Counted from the stretch's first letter, positions 1-6,600 are shown. The stretch: 8,196 nucleotides of DNA from DASTHS01 sp035718085 (GCA_035718085.1 DASTHS010000161.1:1-8196); one strand, 5' to 3'. Translations and numbers: made by a program. Notes: generated by a model not told the origin, from the sequence alone.

Positions 1-2148
1 TTTCAAGATGTCGGCCTGCACCGTGCCGCGCACGGTGCGATAGGTGCGGGCGGCGATCTCGGCGCGCTCCGCGTCACCCGGCGGGCGCCCGTGCTCGGCG
101 GCGAAGCGGTCGACCTGCTGATCGACCGCGGTGGCGAAGAACATGGCGAGGATGGTCGGTGCCGGCCCGTTGATCGTCATCGACACCGACGTCGACGGGT
201 CGCACAGGTCGAAGCCGTCGTAGAGGGCCCGCATGTCGTCGAGGGTGGCGATCGACACGCCCGAGTTGCCGACCTTGCCGTAGATGTCGGGGCGCTCGGC
301 AGGGTCGAAGCCGTAGAGCGTCACCGAGTCGAACGCCGTCGACAGCCGGGTCGCCGGCTGGCCGGAGGCGAGCAGGTGGAAGCGCCGGTTGGTGCGGAAG
401 GCGTCGCCCTCGCCGGCGAACATCCGGGCCGGGTCCTCGCCGTCGCGGCGCAGCGGGAACACCCCGGCGGTGTAGGGGAAGCGCCCGGGCAGGTTCTCGC
501 TGCGCAGGTAGCGGACGAGGTCGCCGTGGTCGGTGGTGCGCGGCAGCGCCACGCGCGGGACGCTCGACCCCGAGAGGCTGGTGCGCCGCAGCGGCACCCC
601 GTCGAGCTCGTCGGCGCTGAAGCGCTCGACGGTGGTCGGCCACTCGGCCAGCTCCCGCGCCGTGGCCGGGTCGAGGTCGGCGGCGGCCGCGTCCCGCAGG
701 GCGCGCACCTCCAGGGCCGCCGGCCCGTCGGGGTCGCCGACTTCGGCGAGTACGGCGTCGAACTGCTGGAGGCGACGGGCGGCGGCGGCCAGCTCCGCCG
801 TGCGACGGTGGTGGTCGCGCACGGTGGTGGCGACCTCCGCCAGGTAGCGGGTGCGCTCGGGGGGCACCACGGCAGCGCCGAGGGTGCTGGTGCGGGTGGT
901 GAGCGGGGCCAGCCGCTGCGGCTCGCCGAGCCCCAGCCGGCGACCCAGCTCCTGGGCGAGGGCGGTGACGCCGTCGTCGTTGAAGCGTGAGGCGACGGTG
1001 CCGAAGACGGGGAGGTCGTGGACGGGCACCCCCGGGTGGTCGCCGGTGCGAGCCAACTGCCGGCGCACGTCGCGCAGCGCGTCGGCGCCACCCCGCCGTT
1101 CGAACTTGTTGATCGCGACCACGTCGGCGAAGTCGAGCATGTCGATCTTCTCCAGCTGCGACGCCGCCCCGAACTCCGGGGTCATGACGTAGAGCGACAC
1201 GTCGACGAGGGGGGCGATCGCCGCGTCGCCCTGGCCGATGCCGGGGGTCTCCACGATCACCAGGTCGTAGGCGGCGGCCTTCAGCGCGGCGATGACGTCG
1301 GGCAGGCACGACGGCACCTCACTGGCGGCGCCCCGGGTGGCCAGCGACCGGAAGTAGGTGCGGCCCCCGCCCAGCGGGTCGGCGTCGAGGGCGTTCATGC
1401 GGATCCGGTCGCCGAGCAGCGCCCCGCCCCCCCGCCGCCTCGTCGGGTCGACCGCCACCACGGCGATGCGCAGCTTGTCGTCGCGGTCGAGGCGGAACCG
1501 GCGCAGCAGCTCGTCGGTCAGCGAGCTCTTCCCCGAGCCACCCGTGCCGGTGACCCCGAGCACCCGCGCCGGGGCGGCTGCTGCCGCCGCCCGCACGCGG
1601 TCGAGGTCGGCGTCCGCGAGGCGGCCGTCCTCGATGGCCGTGATCAGCCGCGCCAGCTGCCGGGGCCCGGCGGCCACCTCCCCAGCCAGCCCGGCCACCA
1701 CCTCGAGCGGCCGGTCGCAGGCGGCGACCATGGTGTTGACCATGGCGGCCAGGCCCAGACGCTGGCCGTCCTCGGGCGAGAAGATCCGAGTGACCCCGCG
1801 CCGGTGCAGGAGCTCGCGCTCCTCGGCCACGATCACCCCGCCCCCCCCGCCGAAGACGGCGACATCGGGGCGGCCGGCGTCGGCGAGGCGTTCGACCAGG
1901 TAGCTGAAGTACTCGACGTGGCCGCCCTGGTAGCTCGACACGGCCACCCCGTCGACGTCCTCTTCCACCGCGGCGGCGACCACCTCGTCGACCGAGCGGT
2001 TGTGGCCGAGGTGCACCACCTCGGCCCCCTGGCGCTGCAACAGCCGGCGCATGATGTTGATGGCGGCGTCGTGGCCGTCGAAGAGGCTGGCGGCGGTCAC
2101 GAAGCGCACCGGGCGCCCGGGGACGTGCAGCTCGTGGTCTGCGCTCAC
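1..2148 (-). CDS. icmF: Fused isobutyryl-CoA mutase IcmF (N-terminal 716 residues, cut by left window edge)
   Basis: Adenosylcobalamin-dependent acyl-CoA mutase fused to its G-protein chaperone; the family interconverts isobutyryl-CoA and n-butyryl-CoA in the cytoplasm. The frame is open from a GTG at 2148 to base 1 (716 codons); family members have roughly 1,080 residues, so about a third is missing. Domains in order: B12-binding domain about 14-145, with DGHDAA (24-29) supplying the cobalt-ligand His26, plus SSYQGGH (71-77) and a run of Gly at 100-104; MeaB-like GTPase about 195-410, with P-loop GTGGSGKS (201-208), ETPGIGQGD (300-308) and NKFE (347-350); mutase barrel from about 525, with RFPYTAGVFPL, RTNRRFHLL, STAFDSVTLYG and DIYGKVGNSG. 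The visible part ends at QADILK, where methylmalonyl-CoA mutases have QNDILK. The domain order separates it from stand-alone mutase large subunits. A conserved Thr of the GTPase GGALLGD region appears as Gly240. It has its own promoter-like hexamer 6 nt before the GTG and no Shine-Dalgarno. Exact substrate (isobutyryl, isovaleryl or pivalyl) cannot be settled from this part. Confidence 0.93.
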   Translation of the reverse strand, partial: MSADHELHVPGRPVRFVTAASLFDGHDAAINIMRRLLQRQGAEVVHLGHNRSVDEVVAAAVEEDVDGVAVSSYQGGHVEYFSYLVERLADAGRPDVAVFGGGGGVIVAEERELLHRRGVTRIFSPEDGQRLGLAAMVNTMVAACDRPLEVVAGLAGEVAAGPRQLARLITAIEDGRLADADLDRVRAAAAAAPARVLGVTGTGGSGKSSLTDELLRRFRLDRDDKLRIAVVAVDPTRRRGGGALLGDRIRMNALDADPLGGGRTYFRSLATRGAASEVPSCLPDVIAALKAAAYDLVIVETPGIGQGDAAIAPLVDVSLYVMTPEFGAASQLEKIDMLDFADVVAINKFERRGGADALRDVRRQLARTGDHPGVPVHDLPVFGTVASRFNDDGVTALAQELGRRLGLGEPQRLAPLTTRTSTLGAAVVPPERTRYLAEVATTVRDHHRRTAELAAAARRLQQFDAVLAEVGDPDGPAALEVRALRDAAAADLDPATARELAEWPTTVERFSADELDGVPLRRTSLSGSSVPRVALPRTTDHGDLVRYLRSENLPGRFPYTAGVFPLRRDGEDPARMFAGEGDAFRTNRRFHLLASGQPATRLSTAFDSVTLYGFDPAERPDIYGKVGNSGVSIATLDDMRALYDGFDLCDPSTSVSMTINGPAPTILAMFFATAVDQQVDRFAAEHGRPPGDAERAEIAARTYRTVRGTVQADILK

Positions 2149-2154
2149 GGGCCG

Positions 2155-2160
2155 AGCGTA
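2155..2160 (-). promoter_or_regulatory. -10-like hexamer TACGCT of icmF
   Basis: Read on the minus strand, TACGCT is followed by 6 nt and then the GTG start, with no Shine-Dalgarno between. This matches the TANNNT -10 spacing of leaderless actinobacterial promoters. It is inferred from the pattern shared with four other starts in the window; no clear -35 box is visible. Confidence 0.5.
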
Positions 2161-2173
2161 GCGCCGATTGGTT

Positions 2174-2181
2174 GGACGTCC
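2174..2181. promoter_or_regulatory. Short palindrome GGACGTCC upstream of icmF
   Basis: A perfect 8-bp palindrome in the 52-bp gap between the hydrolase stop and the icmF start. It lies 13 bp upstream of the icmF -10-like hexamer, about where a -35 box or operator would be. The gap also holds 7-bp inverted arms (GCCGAGC at 2151-2157, GCTCGGC at 2192-2198), the left one overlapping the hexamer. Either could be a regulator site or chance in GC-rich DNA. Confidence 0.2.
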
Positions 2182-2200
2182 TAGTAGTTCGGCTCGGCGG

Positions 2201-2824
2201 TCAGTGGCCGCGGGCGATCCACTCGTCGAGGAACGGTGCCTCGGCGCCGATGGTCGTCGTGTCACCGTGGCCGGTTCGCACCACGGTGGCGGCTGGGAGG
2301 GTCAGCAGCCGCGTGCGGATCGACTCGACGATGGTGGGGAAGTCGCTGAAGCTGCGGCCGGTCGCCCCCGGTCCGCCCTGGAAGAGGGTGTCGCCGCTGA
2401 AGACGGTGCCGAGGTCGGGCACGTGCAGGCAGACCCCGCCGGGCGAGTGCCCGGGGGTGTGCAGCACGGTCAGGTGGCTGCCGGCGAAGTCGACCACCTG
2501 CCCGTCGCCGAGGGCCAGGTCTGGCGAGCGGTCGTGCACCTGCGACCACAACTCGGCGTCGTCGGGGTGCAGCGCAACCGGGGCGTGCAACGCGTCGGCC
2601 ACCTCGAGCGCCACGTTCACGTGGTCGTTGTGGGCGTGGGTGGCGACGATCATGCGCACCCGCCGACCCCCGACGCCTGCGACGATGGCGGCGGCGTCAT
2701 GGGCGGCGTCCACCACGACCACCTGCTCGTCGTCGCCGAGCAGCCACACGTTGTTGTCGACGTCGAAGCTCTGGCCGTCGAGGGTGAACACCCCGCTGGT
2801 GACGACCCGGTCGATGCGCAGCAC
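2201..2824 (-). CDS. MBL-fold metallo-hydrolase in operon with mscR (Rv2260-like)
   Basis: A 207-residue metallo-beta-lactamase-fold hydrolase of the glyoxalase II-like group, probably cytoplasmic because no signal peptide is seen. The binuclear metal site is complete: HAHNDH at 63-68 (His63, His65, Asp67, His68), then His126 in HTPGHSPGG, Asp145 in FSGDTLF and His186 in RTGHGD. The GTG start at 2824 shares its first G with the TAG stop of the upstream mscR (TAGTG), so translation is very probably coupled and no separate promoter is needed. The open frame continues upstream inside mscR, but the family fold begins at this GTG (VLRIDRVVTSGVFTLDG). Mycobacteria have the same gene pair (Rv2259-Rv2260). 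The likely substrate is a mycothiol thioester such as S-formylmycothiol, or another mycothiol conjugate; this is inference from context. A general thioesterase is also possible. Confidence 0.88.
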   Translation of the reverse strand: MLRIDRVVTSGVFTLDGQSFDVDNNVWLLGDDEQVVVVDAAHDAAAIVAGVGGRRVRMIVATHAHNDHVNVALEVADALHAPVALHPDDAELWSQVHDRSPDLALGDGQVVDFAGSHLTVLHTPGHSPGGVCLHVPDLGTVFSGDTLFQGGPGATGRSFSDFPTIVESIRTRLLTLPAATVVRTGHGDTTTIGAEAPFLDEWIARGH

Positions 2825-3909
2825 TAGAGCACCACGACCGAGCGGAGCACGTCGCCGCGCTGCATGCGGGCGAAGGCCTCTTCGACGCCGTCGATGCGCA
2901 CCGTCTCGCTCACGAAGCCGTCGAGGTCCAGGCGGCCCTGCAGGTACAGGTCGATCAGCGCGGGGAAGTCCCGGGTGGGCAGGCAGTCGCCGTACCAGGA
3001 GCTCTTCAGCGCCCCACCGCGGCCGAACACCTCGATCAGGGGGAGCTCCAAGGCCAGGGTGGGGTCGGGCACACCGACCAGCACCACGGTGCCCGCCAGG
3101 TCGCGGGCGAAGAACGCCTGCCGGTAGGTCTCCGGCCGCCCCACCGCGTCGATGACCACGTCGGCGCCGAACCCGCCGGTGAGACCCCTGATGGCCTCGA
3201 CCGGATCGGTGGCCGACGCATCGACGGTGTGGGTGGCCCCGAAGCGCTCGGCGGCGGCCAGCTTCCGCGGGTCGAGGTCGACGGCGATGATCATGGCCGC
3301 CCCGGCGATGCGGGCGCCGGCGATGGCGGCGTCGCCGACGCCGCCGCAGCCGATCACCGCCACGCGGTCGCCGAGGCGCACCCCACCGGTGTGCACGGCG
3401 GCCCCGAAGCCCGCCATCACCCCGCAGCCGATCAGGCCGGCCGCTTCGGGGCGGGCGGCAGGGTCGACCTTGACGGCCTGGCCGGCGGCCACGAGCGTCT
3501 TGTCGGCGAACGCGCCGATGCCGAGGGCGGGGCTGAGCGGGGTGCCGTCGGCGAGGGTCATCGGTTGGGTGGCGTTGGCGCTGTCGAAGCAGTGGTGGGG
3601 CCGGCCCCGCAGGCACGACCGGCACCGCCCGCAGGGTGCCCGCCACGCCAGCACGACGTAGTCGCCGGGCGCTAGGCCCGTGACGTCGTCACCGACCGCC
3701 TCGACGACGCCGGCGGCCTCGTGGCCCAGCAGGAACGGGAAGTCGTCGTTGATGGCCCCCTCCCGGTAGTGCAGGTCGGTGTGGCACACCCCGCAGGCGG
3801 CCACCCCCACCAGCGCCTCGCCGGGACCGGGGTCGGGCACCAGCACCGTCTCCACCCTGACGGGCTCGCCCCTGCCCCTCGCCACCACACCGCGGACCTC
3901 GTGCGCCAT
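2824..3909 (-). CDS. mscR: S-(hydroxymethyl)mycothiol dehydrogenase / S-nitrosomycothiol reductase
   Basis: A class III-type, zinc-containing medium-chain dehydrogenase of 361 residues, the usual length for mycobacterial MscR. The family oxidises S-hydroxymethylmycothiol, the adduct of formaldehyde and mycothiol, with NAD, and also reduces S-nitrosomycothiol. Catalytic zinc ligands are Cys42 (CGVCHTD) and His63-Glu64 (GHE). The structural zinc lobe has Cys93, Cys96, Cys99 and Cys107. The Rossmann motif GCGGVG is at 187-192, and Asp211 (AVDLD) favours NAD over NADP. The stretches INDDFPFLLGHEAAG, GALKSSWYGDCLP and LIDLYLQGRL closely resemble MscR as remembered, which separates it from general alcohol dehydrogenases. 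I chose the ATG at 3909 (MAHEVRGVVAR) because homologues begin there; an in-frame ATG at 3972 would add 21 unrelated residues and run into the divergent gene. It is the first gene of a two-gene operon. Its presence implies that the host makes mycothiol. Confidence 0.93.
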   Translation of the reverse strand: MAHEVRGVVARGRGEPVRVETVLVPDPGPGEALVGVAACGVCHTDLHYREGAINDDFPFLLGHEAAGVVEAVGDDVTGLAPGDYVVLAWRAPCGRCRSCLRGRPHHCFDSANATQPMTLADGTPLSPALGIGAFADKTLVAAGQAVKVDPAARPEAAGLIGCGVMAGFGAAVHTGGVRLGDRVAVIGCGGVGDAAIAGARIAGAAMIIAVDLDPRKLAAAERFGATHTVDASATDPVEAIRGLTGGFGADVVIDAVGRPETYRQAFFARDLAGTVVLVGVPDPTLALELPLIEVFGRGGALKSSWYGDCLPTRDFPALIDLYLQGRLDLDGFVSETVRIDGVEEAFARMQRGDVLRSVVVL

Positions 3910-3915
3910 GTCCGA

Positions 3916-3921
3916 ACGGTC
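3916..3921 (-). promoter_or_regulatory. -10-like hexamer GACCGT of mscR
   Basis: On the minus strand GACCGT precedes the ATG at 3909 by 6 nt. It keeps A2 and T6 of the TANNNT consensus but not T1. An overlapping TAGACC lies 2 nt further upstream. There is no Shine-Dalgarno, so a leaderless transcript for the mscR-hydrolase operon is likely. Confidence 0.45.
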
Positions 3922-3958
3922 TACCAGCAGCCCCGGCGTTGGGTGCCGGAGGTCCGGG

Positions 3959-3964
3959 TACCGT
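3959..3964 (+). promoter_or_regulatory. -10-like hexamer TACCGT of the DUF385 reductase
   Basis: TACCGT, a 6-nt spacer and then ATG at 3971. A GGAGG at 3948-3952 lies 18 nt from the ATG, too far for a normal ribosome binding site. The geometry fits leaderless transcription and supports this start over in-frame codons further upstream that run into the mscR region. Confidence 0.5.
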
Positions 3965-3970
3965 CCGGGC

Positions 3971-4414
3971 ATGCCGATCGAGGGCGACTACGAGCCGAGC
4001 AGGTGGGACTGGGTGGCCGAGCAGGTGGCCACCTACGAGCGCACGGGAGGTCGGGAGGCGAACACCCTGCGCGACACCGGCCTGCCCGTGGTGATCGTGA
4101 CGACCCGCGGCGCGACGTCGGGCAAGGTCCGGAAGTTCGCGCTGATGCGGGTCGAGCACGACGGCGACTACGCCTTGGTGGCGTCGAAGGGCGGCGACCC
4201 GAAGCATCCGGCCTGGCACGCCAACCTCAGGGCCGACCCGCACGTGGTGATCCAGGACGGCGCCGAGCCGGCGGACTTCGTGGCAGAGGAAGTCGGGGGT
4301 GAGGAGCGAGCTGCCTGGTGGCAGCGGGCGGTGGCCGCCTACCCGCCCTACGCCGAGTACCAGGAGAAGACCGAGCGCCTCATCCCGGTCTGGGTGGCCC
4401 GCCGGGCCGGCTGA
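3971..4414 (+). CDS. Nitroreductase-family deazaflavin (F420)-dependent oxidoreductase, DUF385/Ddn-like
   Basis: A 147-residue split-barrel reductase of the family that includes mycobacterial Ddn (Rv3547). Relatives use reduced coenzyme F420 to reduce quinones and similar acceptors, often near the membrane. Family signatures are VTTRGATSGKVRKFALMRV (43-61; Lys52, Arg54 and Lys55 are placed for the cofactor phosphates), VASKGGDPKHPAWHANL (70-86) and a C-terminal AAYPPYAEYQEKTERLIPV. The length is typical and no residues appear missing. The ATG at 3971 gives the family-like N-terminus MPIEGDYEPSRWDWV and sits 6 nt after a -10-like hexamer. It is divergent from mscR across 61 bp and convergent with the E1 gene, with 16 bp between the two stops. 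Its natural substrate cannot be read from sequence; a role in redox stress beside mscR is only a guess. It suggests that the host makes F420. Confidence 0.9.
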   Translation: MPIEGDYEPSRWDWVAEQVATYERTGGREANTLRDTGLPVVIVTTRGATSGKVRKFALMRVEHDGDYALVASKGGDPKHPAWHANLRADPHVVIQDGAEPADFVAEEVGGEERAAWWQRAVAAYPPYAEYQEKTERLIPVWVARRAG

Positions 4415-4416
4415 CC

Positions 4417-4429
4417 GGCGGCTGCCGCC
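4417..4429. terminator. Small hairpin between convergent genes
   Basis: GGCGG-CTG-CCGCC lies in the 16-bp gap between the reductase stop (4414) and the E1 stop (4431). A competing stem, GCCGG-CTGA-CCGGC (4406-4419), includes the reductase stop codon. Neither has a T tract, so this is at best a weak bidirectional terminator; GC-rich genomes make such stems by chance. Confidence 0.25.
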
Positions 4430-4430
4430 C

Positions 4431-6542
4431 TCAGAACTCGAGGAGCTGACGGGCGGCGGTCACGATGTCGTCGACCTGGGGGAGGATGGCGCGCTCGAGG
4501 GTCGGCTCGTAGGCCACGTGGGTGTCGGTGGCCCCGACCCGTCGCACCGGCGCGTCGAGGTCGGCGAAGCAGTGGTCGGCGACCCACGCGGCCACCTCCG
4601 AGCCGAAGCCACCGGTGAGCACGTCTTCGTGCACGACCAGCAGCCGGGCCGTGCGGGCCACCGAGTCGGCCACCAGGTCGCGGTCCCACGGGGCGAGCGT
4701 GCGGAGGTCGACGATGCGGGTGCTGACACCCTCGGGGGCGAGCGCGGCCGCCGCCTGGCGGCTCTTCTCGACCGTCGCACCCCACGTCACGATGGTGAGG
4801 TCGTCGCCCTCGACCACCACGCGGCCCCGGCCGAGCGGCACCCGGAACCCCGGCGACGGGTACGGGTCGCGCGCGTAGGGCTGACGGAGCAGGTGCTTGT
4901 GCTCGAGGAAGAGCACGGGGTCGTCGCACGCGAAGGCGGTGCGCAGCAGGCCGGCGGCGTCGGCGGCGCGCGATGGCATGCACACGATCAGGCCGGGGAC
5001 GTGGGTGAAGATCGACTCGCCGCACTGCGAGTGCCAGATCGAGCCGCCCGTCAGGTAGCCGCCGATCGGGATGCGCAGCACCATCGGCACGCGGAACTCC
5101 CCGTTCGAGCGCCACCGCATGGTGGCCGCCTCGCTCTTGATCTGCTGCATGGCCGGCCAGACGTAGTCGAAGAACTGCACCTCGGGGGCGGGCTTGAGCC
5201 CCCGCAGGGCCTGCCCGACCGCCCGGCCGACGATGTTGGCCTCGGCGAGGGGCGTGTTGTAGCAACGGGCCAGCCCGAACCGCCGCTGCAGGCCGGCGGT
5301 CGTGCCGAACACCCCGCCCTTGCCCTCCACGTCGGCCAGCACCGCCTCCCGGGCATCGGCGACGTCCTCGCCGAAGACGCGGATGCGTTCGTCGGCCTCC
5401 ATCTGCTCGGCGAGGGCCCGGCGCACGGCCTCCCCGAAGGCCACCACGTCGCCGGTGCCGTCGTCCGCCGCCTCGGCCGCCGGGTCGGTGGCGGGGAGCG
5501 CCCACACGTGCTTGGTGACGGTGGCCGGGTCGGGACGGGGGGCGGCCAGGGCGCGGCGGGCGGCGGCGGCCACCTCTTCCTTCGCCTCGTCGCGCAGGGC
5601 GGCGAGCTCGACCTCCGAGAGGACCCCCTCGCGCACCAGCACCGCCTCCAGGCGGGTGATGGGGTCGGACGCCGCCTCCGCGGCGAGCTCGCTGGCCGAC
5701 CGGTACTTCGACTGCGTGTCGGCAGCCGAGTGCGAGTACGGCCGGGTCACCCGGGCGTGCACCAAGGCGGGACCCACCCCGGCGCGCACGGCGCCGACGA
5801 TGTCGGGGGCGGCGGACCGCACGGCGAAGTAGTCGGTGCCGTCGAGCACGTGCACCTGCAAACCCCGAAAGCCGACCACCAGCTCGCTGATCGGGGCGGG
5901 TGACTGCTCGTCGCTCGGCACGGAGATGGCGAAGCCGTTGTCGGCCACCAGGTAGAGCACCGGCAGGTGCAGGGTGCAGGCGGTGTTCAGGCTCTCCCAG
6001 AACTCGCCCTCCGAGGTGGCGCCCTCGCCGAGGGACACGTAGGTGAGCTCGTCGCCGTGGGCGCTGCACCCGGGGAGCTCGCGGCGGGAGATGTAGCGGG
6101 CGGCCTCTGCGCAGCCGACCGCCGGGAGGCACTGGCTCCCCGTCGGGCTCGACTGGCTCACCACGTTGCTCGGCCGGTGTCCCCAGTGGCAGGGCATTTG
6201 GCGGCCGCCGGACGCAGGGTCGTCGGCCGACCCCACCGCCTGCAGGAGCAGCTCATAGGCGCTGACCCCGAGGCCGAGCAGCAGCGAGCGGTCGCGGTAG
6301 TAGGGGAAGAACCAGTCGTACCCCGCCCGCAGGTGGCGGGCCAGGCCGAGCAGCAGGCCCTCGTGGCCGGCTCCGGAGATCTGGAAGAAGACCCGGCTCT
6401 GCTTCTGCAGGGCGATCTCCCGGTCGTCGACGTAGCGGGATGTCCACGCCAGGCGCAGGTCGGCCACCGCCTCCGCCGCAGGGACGCCCCGCACGAGGTC
6501 GCCGCCGCTGCCGGTGGGGAGGTCGCCCAGGGTCGAAGCCAT
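4431..6542 (-). CDS. 2-oxoacid dehydrogenase E1, alpha-beta fusion (branched-chain type)
   Basis: The thiamine-diphosphate-dependent E1 of a branched-chain 2-oxoacid dehydrogenase complex, which decarboxylates the 2-oxoacids of Val, Leu and Ile and passes the acyl group to lipoyl-E2. The 703 residues join the normally separate alpha and beta subunits. The alpha part is about 25-335, with FFQISGAGHEGL (52-63), FPYYRDRSLLL, the diphosphate motif GEGATSEGEF (172-181) ending in DNG (201-203), and the active-site loop SHSAADTQSKYR (270-281) with His271. An Ala-rich linker covers about 336-364. The beta part is about 365-700, with FGEDV (390-394, probable activating Glu391), NTPLAEANIVG, FFDYVWPAMQQI, HSQCGES (504-510) and a transketolase C-terminal domain from about 580 (DDLTIVTWGATVEKS). 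The first motif residue is Glu rather than the usual Asp (GDG). Fused E1s of this kind are known in several phyla and are often annotated only as dehydrogenase. No E2 or E3 gene lies beside it. The ATG at 6542 is preceded by TAGCAT and 6 nt. Branched-chain rather than pyruvate use is the likelier reading but is not proven. Confidence 0.88.
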   Translation of the reverse strand: MASTLGDLPTGSGGDLVRGVPAAEAVADLRLAWTSRYVDDREIALQKQSRVFFQISGAGHEGLLLGLARHLRAGYDWFFPYYRDRSLLLGLGVSAYELLLQAVGSADDPASGGRQMPCHWGHRPSNVVSQSSPTGSQCLPAVGCAEAARYISRRELPGCSAHGDELTYVSLGEGATSEGEFWESLNTACTLHLPVLYLVADNGFAISVPSDEQSPAPISELVVGFRGLQVHVLDGTDYFAVRSAAPDIVGAVRAGVGPALVHARVTRPYSHSAADTQSKYRSASELAAEAASDPITRLEAVLVREGVLSEVELAALRDEAKEEVAAAARRALAAPRPDPATVTKHVWALPATDPAAEAADDGTGDVVAFGEAVRRALAEQMEADERIRVFGEDVADAREAVLADVEGKGGVFGTTAGLQRRFGLARCYNTPLAEANIVGRAVGQALRGLKPAPEVQFFDYVWPAMQQIKSEAATMRWRSNGEFRVPMVLRIPIGGYLTGGSIWHSQCGESIFTHVPGLIVCMPSRAADAAGLLRTAFACDDPVLFLEHKHLLRQPYARDPYPSPGFRVPLGRGRVVVEGDDLTIVTWGATVEKSRQAAAALAPEGVSTRIVDLRTLAPWDRDLVADSVARTARLLVVHEDVLTGGFGSEVAAWVADHCFADLDAPVRRVGATDTHVAYEPTLERAILPQVDDIVTAARQLLEF

Positions 6543-6548
6543 CGCCCG

Positions 6549-6554
6549 ATGCTA
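6549..6554 (-). promoter_or_regulatory. -10-like hexamer TAGCAT of the E1 gene
   Basis: On the minus strand TAGCAT is followed by 6 nt and the ATG at 6542. It indicates that the E1 gene has its own promoter rather than depending on the membrane-protein gene ending at 6601. No Shine-Dalgarno and no convincing -35 box are visible. Confidence 0.5.
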
Positions 6555-6582
6555 CGACCGGCGGCCCGCGCCCGAGCGAGCC

Positions 6583-6600
6583 GCGCCGGCCCCGGGGCGC
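6583..6600 (-). terminator. GC hairpin after the membrane-protein gene
   Basis: Directly after the TGA at 6603-6601, GCGCC and GGCGC form a 5-bp stem around an 8-nt GC loop; an overlapping perfect 10-bp palindrome GCCCCGGGGC is at 6589-6598. No T tract follows. It could end transcription ahead of the separately promoted E1 gene, but the support is weak. Confidence 0.25.

Larger units (their letters stand above)
3907..3973. repeat. Inverted repeat (14-bp arms) over two divergent starts
   Basis: Left arm 3907-3920 and right arm 3960-3973 are reverse complements at 12 of 14 positions: ACCGTTCGGACATG on the minus strand against ACCGTCCGGGCATG on the plus strand. Each arm holds most of the -10-like hexamer, the 6-nt spacer and the start codon of one gene (mscR and the reductase). 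The centre is 39 bp. The similarity exceeds what the shared hexamer requires. It may be an operator pair for one regulator or convergence on a strong leaderless promoter. Confidence 0.55.

Noticed and set aside
74..1309. Minus-strand frame of about 411 codons within icmF
   Set aside because: Arg/Pro-rich translation in another frame of the same strand; the true frame has the P-loop, B12 and mutase motifs.
91..2184. Long open plus-strand frames (91-990 and 1018-2184) opposite icmF
   Set aside because: They are antisense to the conserved IcmF frame, rich in Arg, Gly, His and Val, and have no recognisable motif. High GC leaves such frames free of stops.
2172..3155. Plus-strand frame opposite the hydrolase and mscR
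   Set aside because: Low-complexity Arg/Ser/Pro translation antisense to two strongly conserved genes.
3910..3972. N-terminal extension of mscR to the ATG at 3972
   Set aside because: It would add 21 residues absent from MscR proteins and overlap the first codon of the divergent reductase.
4299..5903. 534-codon plus-strand frame opposite the E1 gene
   Set aside because: His, Gly and Val-rich translation, antisense to E1 and overlapping the end of the reductase; no domain signature.
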